Below, one piece after another: positions 56,506-64,000 of a stretch of DNA of 64,000 nt. The stretch spans positions 160,196 through 224,195 of the forward strand of contig JALJCO010007112.1 in assembly GCA_023101725.1 (NCBI GenBank), written 5' to 3'. Each line of letters begins with the position of its first letter. The first letter of the stretch is position 1. The DNA comes from Atherinomorus stipes. Its lineage: Eukaryota; Chordata; Actinopteri; Atheriniformes; Atherinidae. A program made the position numbers and the translations under genes. Below the pieces are notes generated by a model. The model did no database searches. It saw nothing but the letters and a program-made list of their open reading frames with translations, and was not told the DNA's origin.

Positions 56506-56911
56506 CTGTTGACAAAAGAGAAGGAGGACGGCAACAAAGGAGAAGAATGAGAAAAGGAAGAGGGGGAGAGACAATAAAAGGGCAATCGTGAGTAGGGAGG
56601 AGGATGATTCACAGGCCAACCTGCCCGTGGGTGACCATGTCTGTTGTGTAGGAGTCAGAGGGAGGAGATATAAAGGACACTGCTCTGTTCTCTCCCTCAC
56701 GTTTTAAGCTCTACGAACAGCCTTGAGACTCCCACAACTACACAACGACTTACAAGTGAGAACAAAGATGCCCGAACTGTAGCTTTTTCCTAAAAGACCC
56801 CAAACCAAGGATGCCCAAGGATGCTTTCACTCAAGTTTTTCTTTTTTCTCCCCTGATCACCGTTCAAGGTCATGTGACCAGTTCCTGTTCTCCCATAGAC
56901 TCAGTTAAGAT

Positions 56912-57308
56912 TAGAGATGTAACAATATGAAAATTTAATATCACGGTTATTGTGACCAAAATGATCACGGTTATCATTTTTATCACGGTATAACAGAAAT
57001 CCCCCCAGCATCATTAATTATATTCAAAATGAGTCTAAATGTCTACTTTGTCCTTTTTAAAGGGGGAAAAATCTCCAAAGAACTGTCTACGTGGGCGCCT
57101 TCGTTGCCTTCCGCCATGTTTTCTTAAATCAAACATTGCAAATTGAGACTGCTGCTGCTTTTCCAGCCAATGAACAGCATCACTAAAAGTTTTTCAAAGT
57201 GCAGTAATCAGTCACGGTTTCAACGATAATTAAAATTTGAAATGATATTACTAATCTTTGGTAATTTTATCCCGGTTAACCATTTCACCGGTAATCGTTA
57301 CATCCCGA
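56912..57308. mobile_element. hAT MITE, 397 bp
   Basis: The ends 'tagagatgtaacaatat' and '...aatcgttacatcccga' are inverted, with flanks gttaagat and gttaaact (6 of 8). Subterminal 'cacggttat' motifs recur. It is non-coding. Confidence 0.78.
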
Positions 57309-57374
57309 GTTAAACTAAAATGTTTCAGAGAAATTCTGAATACTTTGATTTTTCCAACCTGGAAAAACAAATGT

Positions 57375-57831
57375 AGGGCGCATTCACAAAGCTTTTTTGT
57401 TTCGAATCAGAGTCTGTTTGCTCGGAAAGTCCGCTTCGTTTAGGGGAGTGTGGGGGCGGCGCGCCGCTGGGTGTTGTGTTTGAGGAGTGGATTGTTGATT
57501 GTGGGTAACGGGCGTGGAAAAGTGTGGGCTGAGGTATAGGGGTGTGGTAGATGTGAGTTATGAGGAAGTAGTTTATGATTTTGGCTGATGAAATTTCGCT
57601 CTGTAAAATCGCGTTGTGAGGAAGAGTTGTGGAACCTTCTTGTCGTCGTCTTGTCCTTGCCTACGGTTAATCTGAAAGAAGCTCCACCTCAGATTCTCAT
57701 TCTTGGCCTGTTTGGCTCATTTGGCAATAGTGCAACGTGAACGCGATCTCGGTCCAGAAGACCACCCCCGCCCCCAACTGAACCAAGTCCCCAAACGGAC
57801 GAGACTGGGACGATGCTTTTGAATGCACCCT
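57375..57831. mobile_element. TIR element with agggcgcattca ends, second copy
   Basis: It starts 'agggcgcattcacaaagc' and ends '...tgaatgcaccct'. The first 65 bp and last 170 bp match inversely the element at 23318-23914. The middle (about 57440-57620) is strongly C-poor and hardly alignable (see findings). Confidence 0.72.
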
Positions 57832-58526
57832 TCTCACTGGTCATTCTGTTCTGTGTTCGGGCGTTTAGTAGATAGTCGTAGGTCCGCGCACATATAATGG
57901 GAGTGAGGGGGTGAGTTAGATTTGCTTTCCGGAGTTTGGGGGCGTTCTCCACACTCTTCTGGCTGCGTGCCCACTGACACTCACAGGACAATATTACTCG
58001 TTCCTTCCTTCATTTGTCTTAAAGTATTGGTGAAATTACAGAATTGTGCTGCAGATAATGTCTTTTAGAGGCCGGTGCATTCTGCCCCCTTCACTGCCAT
58101 ATATGGACATACCCATATCTACAGTATGACTAATCTAAATATCATCCGAAGGAGTGATCGAGTGTCATGTAGAGTAAGTAGACACAAAATTACTTATTAT
58201 TTACTCTCACTTGTCTGTTAAAGAAGAATAAAACCACTTTACAAAGGAAGGGCGAACAAACAGGTGAGTTAGTTTCTGTAGAAGTGAGGATGAACTTGTG
58301 TCAAAGGCCAAAGTGAAATCTGCAAAAACATCCATGTCGCGCTGTGTGGTATACCGGTTCATACTGAAAACTGGTGTTTATTTTTGTTATTATATATTTT
58401 TCACTATACCAGTGAATAGTTCAGACAACGTTCAGAACATGTGCAGTGGGATAGTGTTTCAGCGGGGACCCATTTCAGTGCCGGACACAAACAGCACAAC
58501 GTGAAAAGCCAGCGAAAGCTGTCAAA
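57832..58526. other. prkcz intron, dispersed-repeat pieces
   Basis: The segment 57975-58160 shares 'gcagataatgtctt', 'actcgttc' and 'aatatcatccgaaggag' with the fold-back element at 13285-13875 and with 44590-44640. The piece 58345-58420 ('ggtataccggttcatac' to 'actataccagtg') looks like a small inverted element. Confidence 0.4.
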
Positions 58527-59800
58527 GACTGTGTCCGAATGTCCTCCCTACTCTCTAACCCCTCATTCACTACATTGAGCTGCACTATATAGCAGACTGT
58601 CTAGTGCCCGCATTCTGCCTGTATTTCGGACACGAGCTCATGTGGTGGTTGGAATTTTCATTTTTCTTTTTGTCGGTCCTTCTTCTCACCGATACGATAA
58701 TGCGTTGTTTTTTGAACTGCTCCGGTAAACTCTCATTTACACCAATTTTTAGAAAACAAGTGAACAAACAAAGCAGAATAGCACGTCTCACTAGTGTGTG
58801 TTTTATGTTTCATGGCCTTTTTGTTGTGAGTTCTGTCATATGTGCTGGACAATAAAGTTTTTACAATCCCAAATAGCACACGTAAAGGATGGCGACGCCG
58901 GTTGAAACATGTCAGCTCTTAGACTGAAAGGACGCAGCGCATTTCCTGCATTTCCGCAAACAACAGTTTACCTTAAACTGCTGCAGCACAAGTGTTTGTC
59001 TCCGTGTCTCCATCAGAGACTGTAAGTAACAGGACTCCAGACAGCAGAGACCTCCAGTGTCGAGCGCTTCGGCCGCCGCGTTCTCCTCGCGTGCTGCAGC
59101 AGGTATGCACACAAACGCTCCTGACGCTGACGCATGCGTCCACAGCAAATATATTCCAGCCCTTCTGTGGTGATATTGGACTACATGAGCTGCAGCGGGT
59201 TGTTCTTTCTCACGTCGAGGTTCTTCCGAGGAAACAGTCACTCGATTAGTTTGACCACTGATATGACATCATCAGATGTGAGATATATTTGCAGTCTCAC
59301 ATGATCGGACCGGTGATCGGTTTTTTAAAACTCTCTGATCGGTGATCGGCCCCAAAAATCCTGATCGTGTGAAGCCTACACGAAGCTGACTACTTTTTCC
59401 TCGCCGCAAATCACATCATTACCAGCTGTCACCGTGGCAACATCAGCGGCACCCACGATTCGCGAAAATATTTAATTCCAAATCAAATCTGTAATTTTAA
59501 ATGAAGGTATGTTATTCATTTATATTGTGTTTAATCCCTTTCCTGTTGTTTTTTCTCTCCTTTTCTCTGCTGCGCGATGTGTCCAACACCTTGTGCAATT
59601 CAGCTCTCCCGACTGCAATGCATTGTGGTCTATATTGTCCCGTCTAGGGACCATCAAAGCTCACTAGTTTTCAAGATGCGTTGTGGGTAACTTTGAGTGC
59701 ACTACTTTTTTCTTTCTGGACATTCGGACACCCCTACGAAATGGCGTGATCCCAATATAGGGCCCTATGTAGGGAATAGGGTGGACATTCGGACACAGTC
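58527..59800. mobile_element. TIR DNA transposon, 1274 bp, composite
   Basis: 'gactgtgtccgaatgtcc' (58527-58544) and its exact reverse complement (59783-59800) form 18-bp perfect inverted ends. The subterminal 'ctacattg.gctgcactatat' and 'cattgtgg' phrases are those of the fragment at 1-370. A different hAT-like end ('ggccccaaaaatcctgatcg' to 'gtgaagccta', about 59280-59380) lies inside. No target duplication is clear and no transposase is recognised. Confidence 0.78.
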
Positions 59801-60041
59801 CAAGTGAAGCAGTTTTTTACCAGGAGGAACTAATTCCCAAAGAGGAACCACGTTTATGGTTTGGAAGGTTTTTTGCTGTAATAGATCGGACATGGACCAA
59901 ACAGCTGTTTGCAAAAGCTGTCGAGTAAAAGTGCCGGTGGTAACACTAGCAGCTAGCTTAGCCGGCAACACGTTTTAGAGTAGCAAGAACGTCTTGATCC
60001 GGGACTACGTACGTTTGAGAAAAAGAGCAAGCAGTGATTAA

Positions 60042-60803
60042 AGTCCGGTATAAACTGTATGATTTTTGGCCGTTTTTGAGCCGATTTTTCCGGTCGTGCG
60101 CAAAGTTTGGCGATCGGGCCGACTCTTGGCCAAATCATGTGTTGTGCGTTGTACAGTATACGAGGGGTCACGAGAGGCAATGGGCACCTCATGACGAGCT
60201 CCCTAACAGAAATAATGAGTCGCAAGAAAATCAAACCTGTTTGATATTCTGGTCGTGGCTCGTGAGTGAATCGCGTGTAGAAGCGGAGCCACGACCAGAC
60301 TGAGAACTCTTTCCTCGGAGATTTTTACATTTCACATGCGTGAAACAAACCGGAAGTAAACCAGAGGCAGCATGGAGACCCGGCGTGTCATTTGGACGGA
60401 GTTGTCGTTGTAGAACCGACAGACCGTACAGCCCACGTCTGGTCAGCCAATTCCTCGTCCACACGCGACGTCATCGCCTTTTGTTCTTGGCGAATTCTTC
60501 ACAAAGAACAGCACAAATCGCCAAGACAGCGCAGTTTTTTTTGGTGATAGCATACTGTTGCTGCTGTTGTTGTTATTGTCTTCTTCTTCTTCTACTACTA
60601 GCTGTAATTTGCGTTGCATGTCGGGATTGTTCAAGACCCCGACCTGTCTTTGAGGACGTACAGTGTGAGTGGTCAGGTAGCAACTAAGCGTCGGTTCGTA
60701 CAGTATGAGGACAAACATCGCAAGCTGTGAACTTTTGAACTCTGCGACTGATTCGCACAATTTGAGCAACAATTGAAAAAAATCGCACAGTGTATCCCCG
60801 GCT
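60042..60803. mobile_element. PIF/Harbinger-type MITE, 762 bp
   Basis: The ends 'agtccggtataaactgtatg' and '...cactgtg.atccccggct'-type sequence are imperfect inverted repeats of about 30 bp. The flanks are TAA on both sides (60039-60041, 60804-60806), the TWA target of PIF/Harbinger. A short CTG/CTT-rich run lies at 60552-60602. The internal open frames have no transposase motif. Confidence 0.75.
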
Positions 60804-61193
60804 TAAGATAACCATATTTCACCTTGCCAAGGATATGGTTACTATAAATACCACAGAGGAAGATGGCTTCAAGACAGACGATGAAAACTTTGGATCCCAG
60901 GTATGTCCTGCACGTTCGGAACATGGTAGCTGCTTTATAAACCATTCCCAAACATGCAGAAATGTATATTTATTATTTTCAAACCGATAGCATCCCCTAT
61001 TAACTATTTTTACAGCGGCAGCAGCCAGTGTGCAGCTGTTATGACGGCAGCTGTGACTCCATAGCTGCAGGACCTGCACACCTTATTGCAGCTCGCGCAA
61101 AAGTACAGTGTGGTAATGCAAAAGGAAACAATAGCCATGTTACTTGAGGGGCTCCATAGTTTAATAACGCTCTTTATATACTGTGTACGTATA

Positions 61194-61714
61194 CAGTTGT
61201 CCTCAAAATTATTCAAATCCTCCAATTCAAAAAAGGCTAAATTGAAAACAGTAATTCAAATAACAGGAAATTAAAGAAACTAATTATCAAGAAAATTTTA
61301 TTTACAAAATGATAATTTAGCGAAGCAAAACATTGCTTTTGAATTATAGTTGAAAATAATCATTTTTAAAAAACAAAACTGTCCCAGCCATATTGAGCAC
61401 ATTTCCATGTACAGTGGACCACCATACCTGTCTACAGGTGCAGATGTCTTTTTGAACTTCAGAGAAAACACCTGATTACAGTGATTGGCTCAACAACATT
61501 TTAGCTTTAGAGCTCCATCGTGTTTGTTTAACTGTTTTATTTTTCATGTGTTTGTTTTTAATATTTCTGTCGAACCACAATTCAAAATCTATGTCATGAT
61601 TTTTATAAATTTTTTTTATATATTATTACTGTGGTCAATTTCAACTTATTTCTCTGACAGCTGATATTTGTTCTTCTTTAATTGGAGGGGTATGAATAAT
61701 TTTGGGGATGACTG
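61194..61714. mobile_element. Tc1/mariner-type MITE, 521 bp
   Basis: It starts 'cagttgtcctcaaaattatt' after TA (61192-61193) and ends '...aattttggggatgactg'. The right TA is changed to TG. It is followed by a TA/CA microsatellite (61716-61765). The family is that of 42530-43013. Confidence 0.85.
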
Positions 61715-61718
61715 TGTG

Positions 61719-61749
<31 letters not shown>

Positions 61750-61930
61750 ACACACACATATAGTCAAATACCGTCAAACCAGATTTTTTTTTTTTCAAAA
61801 ACATGATATGAATAATTTGCCATACCGCCCAGGTTTAAACCCGAGCATAGCCATTTGACTTTTCAAGGTGTTTACAAATCATAAATCATGGAACACGCCA
61901 AGAATGGCATCCGTGGTGCCAAGACCCGGT

Positions 61931-62120
61931 TCATATGTTAATTAAAGGATCCATGCACAAAGACACTTCTGATAATAACCTATTCACCATCATTTTTCCA
62001 AAAGATTTCATGACGATACTCGTCAAGGCCACAGGTCTTTCAGCTTTGTCCAATGTTGGACAAGAAATCTTTGGAATGGGTGCAAAAGTTGACTTTTTGC
62101 AGAACTGTGGGACTGAACAG
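61931..62120 (-). pseudogene. LINE reverse-transcriptase relic
   Basis: On - the frame encodes IPKISCPTLDKAERPVALTS followed by IVMKSFGKMMVNRLL, the fingers/palm-entry motif of L2/Rex1-type reverse transcriptases (usually P-K-x...R-P-V-A-L-T-S-x-x-M-K-x-F-E). It has no start, no catalytic box, and stops on both sides. Confidence 0.65.
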
Positions 62121-62805
62121 CTTATTAATATTACCCGCAACAGTATTTTCAGACAAACAGCTCAACACAGAGCGACTGTAAATCTGTAATGTGAAGGAAT
62201 GAAGTACAGAAACAAGCGGCAGCTGCTCCGTAATCACTTCAATCCTTTACAGTAAAACATTAAATCCTTACACATACGTGCCTCCTTGTGGCTGATTTTC
62301 CTGCTGAATCAAATGTTTCCCAGTCTCTGGGTGTCTGTCTAAAGCTCAGGGGGATGACATGTGGTGCACCAAGACCCAGGAAGGGCCCTGGCACCTGGTC
62401 TAGCATCACGGCATATGGCTGGGTGGCTCATATAGTGAAAGGGCTGGTTTCCGTTGGCAGGCATTCATCCAGAAACCTGCTGGTCCACCGGTAAGACCGC
62501 CAGGAGGACGGTACTGGTGGCAGATGCTAGCCGTGGTGTCGCGCTATATGCTCCTGACATTCACAGCTGAGACGAAATGCGTCACACTGTAGTATGGAGG
62601 AATTTCTGTTGAAGTCGACTGTGTGAGGGAGGGGGGAGGATAGCTCTGTAAGGCAACCATATGGCTCGGGGAACCACAGAAAGGAAATAGAAGGAAAGAG
62701 GTTATCGAGGATCCTCTATGCGGAGGGTGTGATCACACCTACAGTTGGTTTTCTACAGCGTTCCTCTGATGTAACTGGTCTTTGCAACAGTTTCACGACT
62801 CATCA
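62121..62805. other. Intron, nothing recognised
   Basis: About 680 bp without a feature I can name. Confidence 0.4.
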
Positions 62806-62807
62806 TA

Positions 62808-64000
62808 CAGTTGTGTGAAAAAGTGTTTGTCCTGATTTCTTATTTTGTTGCATGTTTGCAACACTTATATGTTTCAGATCATCAAACAGATTTAAATATT
62901 AGACAAAGATAACACAAGTAAACACAAATGCAGTTTTTAAATGAAGGCTTTTATTAGTAAGGGGGGATAAAAATCCAAACTTAAATGGCCCTGTGTGGAA
63001 AAAGTGATTGTCCCCTAGACTAAATAACTGGTTGTTCCACCTTAGCAGCAACAACTGCAATCAAGCGTTTGTGATAACTGGCAGTGAGTCTTCTACAGCG
63101 CTGTGGAGGAATTTTGTTCCACTCATCTTTGCAGAATTGTTGTAATTCAGCCACATTGGAGGCTTTTCCAGCATGAACCGCCTTTTTAAGGTCATGCCAC
63201 AGCATCTCAATGGGATTCAGGTGGGGACTTTGACTAGGCCACTCCAAAGTCTTCATTTTGTTGTTCTTAAGCCATTCAGAGGTGGACTTGCTGGTGTGTT
63301 CTGGATCATTGTTCTGCTGCAGAACCCAAGTGTGCTTCAGCTTGAGGTCACCAACAGATGGCCGGACATTCTCCTTCAGGATTTTTTTGGTAGAAGCAGA
63401 ATTCATGGTTCCATTTACCACAGCAAGTCTTCCAGGTCCTGAAGCAGCAAAACAGCCCCAGACCATCACACTAAAACCACCATATTTTACTGTTGCTATG
63501 ATGTTCCTTTTCTGAAATGCCGTGTTACTTTTACGCCAGATGTAATGGGACCTCCACCTTCCAGAAAGTTCCACTTTTGTCTCGTCAGTCCACAGAGTAT
63601 TTTCCCAAAAGTCTTGGGGATCATCAAGATGCTTTCTGGCTAAACTGAGACGAGCCTTTTATGTTCTTTTTGCTCAGCAGTGGTTTTGGTCTTGGAACTC
63701 TGTCATGCAGCCATTTTTGCCCCCCAGTCTCTTTCTGATGGGGGAGTCATGAACACTGACCTTCATTGAGGCAAGTGAGGCCTGCAGTTCTTGGATGTTG
63801 TTCTGGGGTCTTTTGTGACCTCTTGGATGAGTCGTCGCTGTGCTCTTGGGGTCATTTTGGTCGGCCGGCCCCTCCTGGGAAGGTTCACCACTGTTCCATG
63901 TTTTCACCATTTGTGGATAATGGTTCTCACTGTGGTTCTCTGGAGTCCCAAAGCTTTAGAAATGGCTTTGGAACCTTTTTCCAGACTGATGGATCTCAAT
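62808..64000 (-). mobile_element. Tc1-like transposon, runs off the window
   Basis: The TIR 'cagttgtgtgaaaaagtgtt' begins after TA (62806-62807). The non-coding end (62808-63019) is shared with the deleted copy at 46687-47239. A transposase gene follows on the - strand. The other TIR lies beyond 64000. Confidence 0.92.
63020..63910 (-). pseudogene. Tc1 transposase, frameshifted and catalytically damaged
   Basis: The C-terminal 210 or so codons are open, ending at the tag whose + strand coordinates are 63020-63022. Visible motifs: LWTDETKVELSGR with the first catalytic Asp (63584-63586), VMVWGCFAASGPG, QQNNDPEHTSK, and NPIEMLWHDLK with the catalytic Glu (63206-63208). Tc1 transposases of this DD34E type carry Asp at the second position (QQDND), but here the codon at 63311-63313 is AAC, Asn. 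The N-terminal part (63674-63910; Q-E-L-Q-A-S-L-A-S, V-S-V-H-D-S-P-I-R-K-R-L) is in another frame after single-base insertions near 63640-63720. This copy should make no active enzyme. Confidence 0.92.

Noticed and set aside
58992..59249. Overlapping frames on both strands near 59000
   Set aside because: Inside a TIR element with no transposase motif; no splice or start context.

Overview
The window is nuclear DNA of a ray-finned (teleost) fish. This rests on two spliced vertebrate genes with GT-AG introns, on very dense teleost-type DNA transposons (hAT, Tc1/mariner, PIF/Harbinger, piggyBac-like and TTAA elements), on LINE relics, and on many micro- and minisatellites. There is no bacterial or viral gene organisation and no CRISPR array. 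I recognised no tRNA or rRNA gene.

Two protein-coding genes meet tail to tail. On the + strand is the 3' half of faap20, a Fanconi anemia core-complex subunit. It has one large coding exon (8504-8994) and a terminal exon (12181-12253), and together they rebuild the C-terminal ubiquitin-binding zinc finger and the terminal Trp. On the - strand are the last four coding exons of prkcz, atypical protein kinase C zeta: 56505-56426, 54231-54142, 36673-36558 and 20571-20484. They encode the end of the kinase domain, the AGC C-tail with turn motif and acidic hydrophobic motif, and the C-terminus ending EESV. The earlier prkcz exons lie beyond position 64000, and the faap20 5' exons were not found and probably lie before position 1. 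PRKCZ and FAAP20 are also convergent neighbours in human, so this is conserved synteny.

Layout. 1-8500: upstream of or within 5' introns of faap20, with hAT elements at 546-1322 and 7296-7972, a roughly 1 kb polypurine block and a possible solo LTR. 8504-12253: faap20 exons around a 3.2 kb intron holding a small hAT MITE. 12254-20483: intergenic, with a 33-bp minisatellite inside a repeat, fold-back TTAA elements, a candidate conserved noncoding element near 17400 and the prkcz 3' region. 20572-36557: last prkcz intron, which begins with a roughly 2 kb, 40-bp minisatellite touching the 3' splice site, followed by many TIR elements. 36674-54141: next intron, with a 96-bp-arm hairpin, a hAT relic carrying a BED-finger remnant, an inverted minisatellite split by a transposon, and a three-level nest of elements. 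54232-64000: two further introns, with an 888-bp fold-back element, a Harbinger MITE and, at the right edge, a Tc1 element with a damaged transposase.

Most other open reading frames are shadows of repeats. Several purine-only blocks (3488-4440, 6418-6650, 37560-37690, 38960-39540, 47145-47220) look like badly resolved assembly sequence. No new multi-gene system is evident. The most unusual items are the minisatellite at the prkcz splice acceptor, the long fold-back TTAA family, and the nested elements with readable target-site duplications.
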